Part shown: positions 26,969 through 35,239 of the stretch, one piece after another | Numbering within the stretch: the stretch's first letter is position 1 | How the letters are laid out: each line of letters opens with the position of its first letter | Origin: CAWUIO01 sp963922455 | Lineage (GTDB): Bacteria; Bacteroidota; Bacteroidia; Cytophagales; Microscillaceae | Length of the DNA stretch: 56,010 nt | Assembly: GCA_963922455.1 (NCBI GenBank) | Contig: CAWUIO010000033.1 | Span: forward strand, 1-56,010 | Direction: 5' to 3' | Notes under the pieces: model-generated | Seen by the model: only the letters and a program-made list of their open reading frames with translations | Database searches by the model: none | Told to the model about the DNA's origin: nothing | Made by a program: the position numbers and the translations under genes

Positions 26969-27571
26969 TTAGTCGTAGGAGGTTCGAGCCAGGATGCTTC
27001 GCCCCAGGGTAATCTCGTCGGTATACTCCAGCTCACTTCCAATGGGAATCCCTCGGGCAATTGTGCTTACTTTTACCGAAAATTCTTTAAGCTTTTTGGT
27101 GATGTAAAAGGTAGTGGTGTCCCCTTCCATGGTCGGGTTAAGGGCAAAGATAATCTCTTCGATTGCGTCTTCTTTTACTCTTTGTAAGAGGGCATCAATG
27201 TGCAAGTCGGCGGGCGAAACCCCTTCCATAGGAGAAATCACGCCTCCTAGGACATGGTAAACGCCAAAAAATTGACCGGTGTTTTCTACCGCCAAGACGT
27301 CTTGGATATTTTCCACAACACACAGAAGTTTTTGTTCTCTTCGCGGACTGGCGCAAATAGAGCAGAGTTCCTCATCGGCAATATTGAAACATTTCTTGCA
27401 ATAGGCAATTTCGGTACGGAGTTTTACCAAGGCATCACTGAGTGATTGGGTAGTGGCCAAGTCCGATTTGAGTAGGTGTAATACAAGACGAAAAGCCGTC
27501 TTTGTACCAATACCCGGGAGTTTGGCAATCTCCTGTACGGCTGTTTCTATAAGCTTGGAAGTAAAATTCAT
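26969..27571 (-). CDS. recR: Recombination mediator protein RecR
   Basis: 200 residues, full length. The helix-hairpin-helix covers about 12-35 (IAKLPGIGTKTAFRLVLHLL). The C4 zinc finger uses Cys58, Cys61, Cys70 and Cys73 (CKKCFNIADEELCSIC). A Toprim domain follows (LLCVVENIQDVLAVE, then EIIFALNPTMEGDTTTFYI) and the conserved IPIGSELEYTDEITLGRSI lies near the C-terminus. With RecO and RecF it loads RecA on gapped DNA. A clpS gene lies just upstream in the same direction, 49 bp away. Confidence 0.97.
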   Translation of the reverse strand: MNFTSKLIETAVQEIAKLPGIGTKTAFRLVLHLLKSDLATTQSLSDALVKLRTEIAYCKKCFNIADEELCSICASPRREQKLLCVVENIQDVLAVENTGQFFGVYHVLGGVISPMEGVSPADLHIDALLQRVKEDAIEEIIFALNPTMEGDTTTFYITKKLKEFSVKVSTIARGIPIGSELEYTDEITLGRSILARTSYD

Positions 27572-27620
27572 AATTAAGGGCCGGGAAAGGGAGATTGTGC
27601 GTCCCTGAGGTATACATTAC

Positions 27621-27893
27621 TTAGGCTACTTCGGCCGAGATGCCTCGGTCGCAAATGGCGTCGCGCATGGGTTTAAGCTCTTCATAAGCTCCATGCTTCA
27701 CGGCGCATTTTCCCTTGTAATGGATTATCCAAGTACACTGCTCGGCTTGCTCGGGAGTGTGATTACAAACTTCGATCAGCGTCTGGATTACGTGTTCAAA
27801 AGTATTGATATCATCATTAAATACAATCAATTGTCTTTCTAAAAGCGAGACAATCTCCTCATCAACTATTTCCAGTTCATCAAATTCGACCAT
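27621..27893 (-). CDS. clpS: ATP-dependent Clp protease adaptor ClpS
   Basis: 90 residues. ClpS core: LIVFNDDINTFEHVIQTLIE with the NDD substrate-binding residues, EQAEQCTWIIHYKGKCAVKH, and a helical end. ClpS binds N-end-rule substrates and delivers them to ClpA or ClpC. The N-terminal extension is short and acidic (VEFDELEIVDEEIVSLLE). It is upstream of recR on the same strand and may share a transcript. Confidence 0.93.
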   Translation of the reverse strand: MVEFDELEIVDEEIVSLLERQLIVFNDDINTFEHVIQTLIEVCNHTPEQAEQCTWIIHYKGKCAVKHGAYEELKPMRDAICDRGISAEVA

Positions 27894-28049
27894 GATGAAG
27901 TACTTTTTAGCAAATTTAAAAAAAAATAAAGATTTTTGGGTACTAGTATTCTAGATTTAGGACGGTTTGATACGGAATTTGTTTGAAGAATGTACAACAA
28001 TATTCCCTTGTGAACTAAAACTAAACAAACCAAAAATTAGGTAGAGCAG

Positions 28050-29525
28050 ATGGGTGTAACCACAGTATTTATAACAATAGCGGGGTATTTTTTAGTTCTC
28101 ATGGCCATTGCCCGTTATACTTCTTCCCAAGCAGATACTAGTAGTTTTTTTACCGCCGACCGCCGTTCTCCTTGGTATATTGTAGCCTTTGGGATGATTG
28201 GAGCATCCCTTTCGGGAGTTACTTTTATTTCGGTACCCGGGGCTGTATATAATGAGCAGTTTTACTACTACCAAGTGGTTATTGGGTATTTATTGGGCTA
28301 TTTGGTTATAGGCACAGTACTCCTCCCCCTATATTATCGTTTAAACTTAGTCTCAATTTACACCTATTTGCAGGGTAGGTATGGGATGTATTCTTATAAA
28401 ACGGGGGCGTCTTTCTTCTTGCTATCCCGTATCGTTGGAGCTTCTTTTAGGTTGTATCTGACAGCCACGGTTTTGCAATTAATTTTATTTGATTCGCTTG
28501 GGGTCCCTTTCTGGTGCACCACCGTCTTTAGTGTTTTTTTAATTTGGACCTATACCCAAAAAGGAGGGATCAAAACCATTGTGTGGACAGATACTTTGCA
28601 AACCGCTAGCATGCTGCTAGCCGTTGCGGTGAGTATTTATCTTATTTTGCAAGCTCTTTCCCTTTCGGTATGGGAAGCTCCATCCGTAATTGCGCAGAGC
28701 AAATTTGGTAGCATCTGGAATTGGGAGTGGCAATCTCCATATAATTTTTATAAGCAGTTTTTATCGGGCGCCTTTATCGCCATCGTGATGACGGGTCTGG
28801 ACCAGGATATGATGCAGAAAAACCTCACCTGTAGGTCTTTGAAGGATGCTCAAAAAAACATGTTCTGGTTTAGTATTGTTTTGCTCTTTGTCAACTTATT
28901 TTTCTTGAGTTTAGGGGCACTTCTTTACATGTATGCGGAGCAAATGCAAGTGACCTTACCAAACCAGGGCGGAACGATTTTGACCGATAAAGCCTACCCC
29001 TTTTTGGCTTTTGAGCACTTTGGTACTTTTGCGGCCATCACGTTCTTAGTGGGGCTCATTGCCGCGACTTACTCAAGTGCCGACTCAGCCCTTACTTCAC
29101 TCACTACCTCATTTAGTGTAGATATTTTGGAAGTACAAAGTAGAGATGAGGGCTATCGCAGAAAAGTAGTCAGAAGCGTGCATATTGCATTTTCTGTCAT
29201 TTTAGTCTTGGTAATTCTCTTATTTCAGGAGTTGAGCCAGTCTTATCCGGAGAGTAATGTTATCGGTAATGTATTCCGGGCAGCCGGGTATACCTATGGC
29301 CCTTTGCTGGGTTTATATTCCTTTGGCTTGTTTAGTCGGCGTCCGGTGTATGATCCTTGGGTGCCATTTCTGTGCATTCTCTCCCCTATTTTGGCTTATT
29401 TACTCAACCTTTACTCAGAATCCCTTTTCTGGGGCTATCAATTTGGCTTTGAAATCCTGCTTGTCAATGGCTTTATTACGTTTCTAGGCTTATGGATACT
29501 ATCTTATCGGGCAGAAGGCAATTAA
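28050..29525 (+). CDS. Sodium:solute symporter (SSS family)
   Basis: 491 residues with about 13 hydrophobic segments. Family features: SSFFTADRRSPWYIVAFGMI near residue 30-50 and GASLSGVTFISVPGAVY, NLVSIYTYLQGRYG, GLDQDMMQKNLTCRSLKDAQ around residue 250, and ATYSSADSALTSLTTSFSVD around residue 345 with the Na+-site serines. It imports a small solute with sodium; substrate unknown. Its last 34 bp overlap the start of a putative lipoprotein gene in another frame, so the two are likely co-transcribed. Confidence 0.92.
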   Translation: MGVTTVFITIAGYFLVLMAIARYTSSQADTSSFFTADRRSPWYIVAFGMIGASLSGVTFISVPGAVYNEQFYYYQVVIGYLLGYLVIGTVLLPLYYRLNLVSIYTYLQGRYGMYSYKTGASFFLLSRIVGASFRLYLTATVLQLILFDSLGVPFWCTTVFSVFLIWTYTQKGGIKTIVWTDTLQTASMLLAVAVSIYLILQALSLSVWEAPSVIAQSKFGSIWNWEWQSPYNFYKQFLSGAFIAIVMTGLDQDMMQKNLTCRSLKDAQKNMFWFSIVLLFVNLFFLSLGALLYMYAEQMQVTLPNQGGTILTDKAYPFLAFEHFGTFAAITFLVGLIAATYSSADSALTSLTTSFSVDILEVQSRDEGYRRKVVRSVHIAFSVILVLVILLFQELSQSYPESNVIGNVFRAAGYTYGPLLGLYSFGLFSRRPVYDPWVPFLCILSPILAYLLNLYSESLFWGYQFGFEILLVNGFITFLGLWILSYRAEGN

Positions 29526-29878
29526 TTCCCTTGCCCCTTTTCCTTTGGCTAATCCTTTTTGGGGGGCAGGGGTGTAAGCTTCCCGATCCGCAGGAGCTAA
29601 ACCGTAAACCTGAACTCTTAGGCACCTGGAAAGCAAATCATGATGGTTTGTACCATACCTTATATGTTCAAGACAGCATTCACATAGCCCTAGACACGCA
29701 TTTGGATACAGTGTTTTTCTTTGAGTATCAGAAACACGGGGACAGTCTCCTTCTAAAACGCAGCCACGGCCGGCCTTTGGCCGGTCATCGTATTTTAAAG
29801 TTAGATTGGGACTCACTTATTCTGGATGGTCTACTAGACCGGGCCGGGATACAGCGCTATCGACGGAAACACGAGTGA
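29492..29878 (+). CDS. Putative lipoprotein overlapping the symporter gene (128 aa)
   Basis: The N-terminus has a type II signal peptide: basic start, hydrophobic LIPLPLFLWLILFGG and a lipobox cysteine at about residue 28 (GGQGC). The mature part has beta-strand patterns with an early LLGTWKANHDGLYHTLYVQD, resembling lipocalin-like or META-like small lipoproteins, but I cannot assign it. It overlaps the symporter 3' end by 34 bp and the 3' end of the opposing SGNH-like gene by 62 bp. The overlaps reduce confidence, but the lipobox is convincing. Confidence 0.6.
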   Translation: MDTILSGRRQLIPLPLFLWLILFGGQGCKLPDPQELNRKPELLGTWKANHDGLYHTLYVQDSIHIALDTHLDTVFFFEYQKHGDSLLLKRSHGRPLAGHRILKLDWDSLILDGLLDRAGIQRYRRKHE

Positions 29879-30965
29879 TGGTGCGTATTTCTTGAGTTAT
29901 CCTATCGGCTAGGGTTCTACTTAGCTTAGCCCCATAATGCACCCGGTCTACGTACAGGTTTTCATTGCAGTTTTCTTGTATGCCAGATAGGTTTAAATAG
30001 TGTTTGGTTGGTTTTTCTTGCCCATAGCGTTTATCAAAAAGAAAATACCCTTTACTCGGAAATTTTTCTTGATCTGCTAAATCAGCAAATAGGTGAGCAT
30101 GGGCATCATAGCGGTACACCGATATCGGTTGCCAAACAAATATGGCGGGTATATCAAAAGTGGCAGCAATTTGCTCACTCATTTGGATAGACCGGGTATA
30201 ACGCAAAAGGCAGTTCTCCCAGTATTGAGCGTCTGGGATAGGATGAGACTGGGTAGCAACTCCTCTAAAAAATACGCGCATAGCTTTCATCAAGCGGTCC
30301 CAAGGCAGTTTTTGCCATAGCCTGGCTAATAAAGCAGAGGGTTCGCCAAGAAAAAGAGCCGACATTTCCGGGCTAAACTCGGGATGCTCAAAATAAAATT
30401 CATTGAGCCCGTCTACAAAAATCACCATGTTGGGCAAGTGGCCCTGGCTAAACAGATCTACCATACCATTCATCTCCTGGACAGAATAATGGAAGCCACT
30501 GGCAAAATTGTATACCCGAACGCTGTCTCCAAGGCTATCCTGGATATGTGCAGGGATGGTTTGGGCATCGCTGAGCCCGTAGCCAAATAAGGTAGAGCCC
30601 CCAAATAGGAAAATATTGTAATAGTTTGTATCCAAAGGGAAAGCCCCCTGCTGGGGAACGTGTCGAAATCCCAAGCTATCTACATTTACAAAATCGCTTT
30701 GGTAGGGGGCTTCTTTAAAGGCTGTGAAGGGGTCATAGCGATAAGGCCGCCCCCAGGAATGATGCAATATGTCAGAAACGACTTCTTCTTTTTGATCAGG
30801 ATAGGCTTTGAGGGTTGTGGTTTTGCCATAGGTACGATAGATGGGGTTAGAAGGGAAACTGTAATCCCGGATAGCAAATACCCCGGCCAAAAGTAAATTA
30901 AGGCCCAGAAATAAGGCAATAAAACGCAAAAGGAAGGAGGCCAGTCGGTCTAATTGTTTCATCAT
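29817..30965 (-). CDS. SGNH/GDSL-like hydrolase, membrane-anchored
   Basis: The frame reaches 31019; the Met at 30965 (MMKQLDRLASFLLRFIALFL) gives a natural N-terminal membrane anchor and about 382 residues. The block I serine is in NIFLFGGSTLFGYGLSDAQT, a block with FVDGLNEF lies in the middle, and a C-terminal DRVHYG carries the Asp-x-x-His pair, as in SGNH hydrolases. The active site should face the periplasm. Related proteins act on O-acetylated envelope polysaccharides; the substrate here is not known. Its 3' end overlaps the opposing lipoprotein gene by 62 bp. Confidence 0.75.
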   Translation of the reverse strand: MMKQLDRLASFLLRFIALFLGLNLLLAGVFAIRDYSFPSNPIYRTYGKTTTLKAYPDQKEEVVSDILHHSWGRPYRYDPFTAFKEAPYQSDFVNVDSLGFRHVPQQGAFPLDTNYYNIFLFGGSTLFGYGLSDAQTIPAHIQDSLGDSVRVYNFASGFHYSVQEMNGMVDLFSQGHLPNMVIFVDGLNEFYFEHPEFSPEMSALFLGEPSALLARLWQKLPWDRLMKAMRVFFRGVATQSHPIPDAQYWENCLLRYTRSIQMSEQIAATFDIPAIFVWQPISVYRYDAHAHLFADLADQEKFPSKGYFLFDKRYGQEKPTKHYLNLSGIQENCNENLYVDRVHYGAKLSRTLADRITQEIRTITRVSVDSAVSRPGLVDHPE

Positions 30966-31043
30966 AGCTTGTAGACTAGGGCATATCTGCAAAATAGAAG
31001 GCTTTGTCGGGATATGCAAGACAAACTATTTCACAAGATATTT

Positions 31044-31176
31044 GGCTGAGGGATAGAGCGGCCTGTTTGAGCTCGTGCAGGCCTGGCGGGGAAAGGCAGC
31101 GAGTAGCGAAAGCCCGACCCCGGCCCGAACCTAGGGAGCACAGATTTGGCATATTTACTCGGCCGGGGGCAGCCCC
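31044..31176 (-). repeat. Structured intergenic element, copy 5 (minus orientation, G/C subfamily), overlapping a coding end
   Basis: On the minus strand it starts GGGGCTGCCCCCGGCC at 31176 and ends CCCTCAGCC at 31044. Closing stem: GGCTG with CAGCC. Second stem: CCCCGGCC with GGCCGGGG. Its first 22 bases (31155-31176) lie inside the TPR gene and code its last residues, GLPPAE, and the stop. Confidence 0.85.
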
Positions 31177-32762
31177 TGTTGTCTTATTTTTTCGGAAATA
31201 CTTGCCAGGTCGGCTAATGATTCTTGGGGGTTTCTTCCCAGTTGCGCTTCGTACCACTCAAAAATACCGATGGCCTCTTGCAACTGGGGATGTTCAGGCT
31301 CTAAAAATGCTTCGGCCATAATGATCACCCCATTGATGAGGGACACATCTTTCATGCGGTCTTCTTCCCCAGCTGGAGGGTATTGGTGTACCATATGCCT
31401 TCTAAGAACGGCATTGCGGACCTGGAAAGACTTGGCACTCATTTGCCCGTATAATTTGTTGGCAAGTAGTTTAGCCTGGGTATAACAGTCCCGGGCCTGG
31501 TCAATCTTTCCGTACTCTCCCCAGGCAAAACCTAAATTTAGGTAGTGGTCCAGGAGATATGCGTGCCCCTCAGGATGTGCCTGATAGATCGCTTGACTGG
31601 CTGTTTGGTAATTAGCAATAGCTTGTTCATATTCTCCAAGATAAGAAAATACATTCCCTAAATTGTTGTAAATAGCCGATCTGAGCAGGTTTGTTCCGTT
31701 TTCGGTAAGTATGTTCAAGGCCTCTTGGGACGACTGCATAGATTTTTGCCAGTCACCCAACCGGAGAGAAACGGCTCCTAGCCAATTAAGCAAACAAGCT
31801 CTTTCTGAGCGAGTTAACTCTGGAAATTGTTCTGTATTGGGTGGATAGAGCATCTCCGCTAGGAGCATTTGACTTTTAGCAAATTCCCTTTTTTCCCTTT
31901 GGACCATAGCCTGACTTGCCCAAAAACTAACGGGGTAAAAGCGGGGCTTTTCTGTGGTTTCTTCCGACAACACCTTATCAAGTGCTCTCTCTGCCAAATG
32001 CGCTTCTCCCAAGAGAATTTGAAAAAGAATTAAGTAAGTGTAGATTTCGTGACGATAGGGGTAATTTGGGGATGAAAGAACTTGAGGGTCAAGCTGACTC
32101 ACCAGACGAAAAGCCAAAGACAAGCCTTCGGAGTAGTCTCCAATATCGGCAAGTAGGGCCAGCGCTTGTCGGGACAGGCTCATTTTTAAATGAAAATCAT
32201 CCTCGGATAAAGCATTGAGCTCTTCGGCAAGTTTTTGATATTGGCTACGGGTTTCCTCCGCATTTCCATGCTTGGGTATATGAGGAAATAAATAGCCATA
32301 ATTACGATAGAGGTCCCGGATATCTTCTGATGGGAGTTGGGGGTATGTTCTCCAATCTAGGCTTAGCGCCCTTACAGAATATAAATCGGGTAGGTTGTTT
32401 GCCAAATGAGGCATAAAATCGCTACGTATAGATAATAACAAACCCCGGTGTCTTTGCGCTAAGAAATCGCGTTTTTGATTGAGATACGTCTGAAATTTTG
32501 GGTTCTTCAAGAAAAATTCGGCATCTTCTAGCCAAAGTATTCGGTTTGATGAATTTTCAAGCGTTTTCAAAACATCCTCGTAAGCTTGGGTAGCCAGTTT
32601 TATCCTTTCAAAAGAAACATCCGGTAGTTTTTCGGCAAGGATCTGAGCCAATTCGGGAATATGTCGATAATTCTGGTGTTCCAGAAAAATCACCGGAAAG
32701 CTATCCGAGGACAAAGCGCGGAGTAGGAGTTTGAGGTCGGTATGTAGGGCGGGTGGAATCAT
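31155..32762 (-). CDS. TPR protein with an N-terminal NTPase-like region
   Basis: 535 residues. Residues 1 to about 160 look like a RecA/STAND-type fold without a P-loop: FPVIFLEHQNYRHIPELAQI, then NRILWLEDAEFFLKNPKFQT as a Walker B-like strand and GLLLSIRSDFMP. From about 170 to 500 are TPR units; the clearest are LLNWLGAVSLRLGDWQKSMQ, AIYNNLGNVFSYLGEYEQAI and LDHYLNLGFAWGEYGKIDQA. The start overlaps the stop of the P-loop NTPase gene by ATGA, so the two are coupled and probably work together. The last residues are encoded by repeat element copy 5. Function unknown. Confidence 0.75.
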   Translation of the reverse strand: MIPPALHTDLKLLLRALSSDSFPVIFLEHQNYRHIPELAQILAEKLPDVSFERIKLATQAYEDVLKTLENSSNRILWLEDAEFFLKNPKFQTYLNQKRDFLAQRHRGLLLSIRSDFMPHLANNLPDLYSVRALSLDWRTYPQLPSEDIRDLYRNYGYLFPHIPKHGNAEETRSQYQKLAEELNALSEDDFHLKMSLSRQALALLADIGDYSEGLSLAFRLVSQLDPQVLSSPNYPYRHEIYTYLILFQILLGEAHLAERALDKVLSEETTEKPRFYPVSFWASQAMVQREKREFAKSQMLLAEMLYPPNTEQFPELTRSERACLLNWLGAVSLRLGDWQKSMQSSQEALNILTENGTNLLRSAIYNNLGNVFSYLGEYEQAIANYQTASQAIYQAHPEGHAYLLDHYLNLGFAWGEYGKIDQARDCYTQAKLLANKLYGQMSAKSFQVRNAVLRRHMVHQYPPAGEEDRMKDVSLINGVIIMAEAFLEPEHPQLQEAIGIFEWYEAQLGRNPQESLADLASISEKIRQQGLPPAE

Positions 32763-34096
32763 GAAAGTACGTATTGTTGATAGGTATCAGAAACTTCAAC
32801 CAAGGGATGAACCCGCTTGTAGGTGCCGTCGTCGTACTCGAGGACGATTAGTTTTTCTACGAGTTCCTGTAAGACAGGATTAAAGAGGGTAGGTTTTCCA
32901 TGCTCAAGATTCTCTTTGATTTTTTTCAACTCCTCAATTTCCTCGGCGGTGATAAAACGGGCCGATTCATTACTGAGGCGCTTAATGGCCCAATCCAGGG
33001 CTTGTTGGCTAATGACGGGATCACCATCTTCTAGGTACCAGTTGGCCGTTTCGAGAATGCGTAATAATTCCCGGGGAATGCCCCCACTAAAGCGTATGGC
33101 TCTTTGTACCGTCTCTGGGCTATCAAAGAGAGACGCATCAATGCGTTTGTAAACAAACTCCTCAAATTTTTGAAAGGCTTCTATTTGCTCTTCTCCCCGG
33201 ATGCTTTGTAACTTAATACAAGGAAAAATCACGATTTCACTGAACATCTTGATCTTGGCCTGTTCCTTAATCAACTCAACGGGCAAGGTAAAAATGGCAT
33301 TGACCATAATTTGCCGGATGCGGTTGGATTCTTCCATAATGACCTTGCGACGGGTATCGGCCGACATGGTTTTTTCTAAGCCATCAATGATGAAGAGTAC
33401 TTCCTGCCCTAAACTTTGCTCTCGCAGTTGTTGATTCACGCGCTCGATAAATTCATTAAACTTATCGGCAAAGTCATTGAAGCGATTTTTGAAGGTGGTA
33501 CGGATTTTTTCGGCCCGTTCCCGGCTACCGGTGATTCCAAATTTTAATTTGGAGGCAAAATTGAAAATGCTGAGTAGCCCCGGGGTACTTACGCCCATCT
33601 CGATTTCTGATTGGCCTTCATTTTTGAGGCTTCGGTTAATTTCTACAACGCGTTCTTCAAACCAGTCACTTAGGGACGTAATGATATCTTCCTTCAATTT
33701 CAGGCCAGCCTCATTGGCTTTTTCAACTAGTTTTTCCAGTTGAAAGATGAGAATATCCATGTATTCCACGTGGTCCATATCGAGTTCTTGATCGATATTA
33801 CAGGTTACGACAAAGAAGCAATCGGCCTTGTGAAGTCTTTTGGCATATTTGGCCAATTCGGTAGTCTTCCCAATCCCCCTTACTCCGGCCAAGAAAAGCA
33901 TGGTTTTATTCAGGCGATTGGCTTGCACGTGATAGCTTAAATCTCGTTGATTGACATTGAGGATTTTGTATACTTCCCGATCTTGAAACTCACCCCGAAC
34001 CTTTTGAAAATCAGTAAAGAATTCGTGGTCGGGGTCAACGGCTTCAAATTTGTTGAGCGCATTGTCTACCTCAATGAGTTGATAGGCTTTTTTCAT
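32759..34096 (-). CDS. P-loop NTPase (AAA/STAND-like)
   Basis: 445 residues. Walker A is GVRGIGKTT at about 71-79; a Walker B-like VLFIIDGLEK lies near residue 245; FSGGIPRELLRILETANWYL near residue 350 resembles the lid region of KAP/STAND/AAA ATPases. Between them is a long charged, coiled-coil-like segment (about 135-235). The C-terminal 80 residues resemble a small winged-helix domain (LQELVEKLIVLEYDDGTYKR). It lies 21 bp after the alkyltransferase-like gene and is coupled by ATGA to a TPR gene. STAND-like ATPase plus TPR pairs act as sensors in some defence and signalling systems; that role here is only a guess. Confidence 0.75.
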   Translation of the reverse strand: MKKAYQLIEVDNALNKFEAVDPDHEFFTDFQKVRGEFQDREVYKILNVNQRDLSYHVQANRLNKTMLFLAGVRGIGKTTELAKYAKRLHKADCFFVVTCNIDQELDMDHVEYMDILIFQLEKLVEKANEAGLKLKEDIITSLSDWFEERVVEINRSLKNEGQSEIEMGVSTPGLLSIFNFASKLKFGITGSRERAEKIRTTFKNRFNDFADKFNEFIERVNQQLREQSLGQEVLFIIDGLEKTMSADTRRKVIMEESNRIRQIMVNAIFTLPVELIKEQAKIKMFSEIVIFPCIKLQSIRGEEQIEAFQKFEEFVYKRIDASLFDSPETVQRAIRFSGGIPRELLRILETANWYLEDGDPVISQQALDWAIKRLSNESARFITAEEIEELKKIKENLEHGKPTLFNPVLQELVEKLIVLEYDDGTYKRVHPLVEVSDTYQQYVLS

Positions 34097-34117
34097 AGGG
34101 AGGGAAAGAGGGTTTGC

Positions 34118-34456
34118 TTAGAGAAGCTCGATCCGGGGGTCCCAGAAGACTTCTTGAAAATTTTGAATTTTATCGTCTACCACTTGGATGCCCTCGGCTT
34201 CCAGTCTTTTTTGCATAGTGTCCGGTTCGCCAAAAAAATGTTTGCCCGTTAATACCCCTGCTCGGTTGACCACACGGTGAGCGGGTACTTGTATATCGCC
34301 GTGTGAGGCATTCATGGCCCAGCCTACCATGCGGGCGCTTTTTTTGGCTCCCAGGTACTCGGCTATGGCACCATAATTCGTCACTTTTCCTTTGGGAATG
34401 AGTTTAACAACTTCATAAACATCCTCAAAGAAGCGTCTTTGCTTGGGGCTGCTCAT
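34118..34456 (-). CDS. Alkyltransferase-like protein (MGMT family, no catalytic Cys)
   Basis: 112 residues. DNA-binding helix-turn-helix of the O6-alkylguanine family: VVKLIPKGKVTNYGAIAEYL, the arginine-finger region SARMVGWAMNAS, and the active-site block VPAHRVVNRAG. The alkyl-acceptor cysteine of the PCHRV motif is replaced by Ala, as in alkyltransferase-like (ATL) proteins that bind alkylated guanine and recruit nucleotide excision repair. It starts an apparent operon with the P-loop NTPase and TPR genes, 21 bp apart. The start ATG is 60 bp from the divergent trmN6 start. Confidence 0.88.
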   Translation of the reverse strand: MSSPKQRRFFEDVYEVVKLIPKGKVTNYGAIAEYLGAKKSARMVGWAMNASHGDIQVPAHRVVNRAGVLTGKHFFGEPDTMQKRLEAEGIQVVDDKIQNFQEVFWDPRIELL

Positions 34457-34473
34457 GGATTCGGGTATTTTTG
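34442..34473 (+). promoter_or_regulatory. Candidate sigma-type Bacteroidota promoter for trmN6
   Basis: CTTG (34442-34445), a 20-base gap, then TATTTTTG (34466-34473), which matches TAnnTTTG exactly. The spacing fits the -33/-7 arrangement of this phylum. The trmN6 ATG is 43 bp downstream. It overlaps the first codons of the divergent alkyltransferase-like gene. Confidence 0.4.
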
Positions 34474-34516
34474 CTTAGGTATGAAACAAGCACAGCATCC
34501 TTAAAATTAGACACGC

Positions 34517-35239
34517 ATGCCTAATGACTACTTTAAATTTAAGCAATTTCTCATAAAACAGGACCGTTGTGCTATGAAAGTTTGCACCGACTCTTGTTTA
34601 TTCGGCGCTTGGATACCTACCCTTGGGAAACACGCTATGTTAGATATCGGTACGGGTACGGGCCTTTTGAGTTTGATGATCGCTCAAAGAAGCACTGCTC
34701 GGATTGATGCCTTAGAAATAGACCCTCAGGCTCGCCAACAAGCGCTGGAAAATGTCAAAAATAGCCCCTGGTCTAGCCAAGTGCGTGTTCTGGAAGGAGA
34801 TTTTAAGGAGTTTTTCCAAAAACAAACTAGGGAAACCTACGACTTGATTGTTTGTAACCCACCCTTTTATGAGAAGCATTTAAAAACTGCTGACCATCGG
34901 GTAAATATAGCCCGTCACAGTGAGCACTTACAAGCAGAAACATTGATGGAAGGGAGTGCTAAATTACTTAAAGAGGAAGGAGAACTATTTCTCTTATTAC
35001 CCGCTCAAGGGGCTGAAAGATATAGCGCCATAGGAAAAGCAACCGGAATAGTACTAGCAGAAATGATGGAGGTACGGAATAGAGCCGAAGGGAAAACCTT
35101 CCGGTGGATGCTTAGACTCAAGAAAACGAAAGAAAAAATAGTGTGTGTGCAAAAAGGCCACCTAGTCATTCGGGAAAGTGATAGGAAGTATAGCCCGGAG
35201 TTTATAAAGTATCTAGCTCCGTATTATCTAGCGCTTTAA
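34517..35239 (+). CDS. trmN6: tRNA1(Val) A37 N6-methyltransferase TrmN6
   Basis: 240 residues. The opening FKFKQFLIKQDRCAMKVCTD is characteristic of the YfiC/TrmN6 family. The SAM-binding motif I is MLDIGTGTGLLSLMIAQ (about 41-57); the catalytic NPPF is at 114-117 within DLIVCNPPFYEKHLK. It methylates N6 of adenosine 37 in tRNA1(Val). The gene is single; its 3' end overlaps the opposing LysM protein gene by 4 bp. Confidence 0.92.
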   Translation: MPNDYFKFKQFLIKQDRCAMKVCTDSCLFGAWIPTLGKHAMLDIGTGTGLLSLMIAQRSTARIDALEIDPQARQQALENVKNSPWSSQVRVLEGDFKEFFQKQTRETYDLIVCNPPFYEKHLKTADHRVNIARHSEHLQAETLMEGSAKLLKEEGELFLLLPAQGAERYSAIGKATGIVLAEMMEVRNRAEGKTFRWMLRLKKTKEKIVCVQKGHLVIRESDRKYSPEFIKYLAPYYLAL

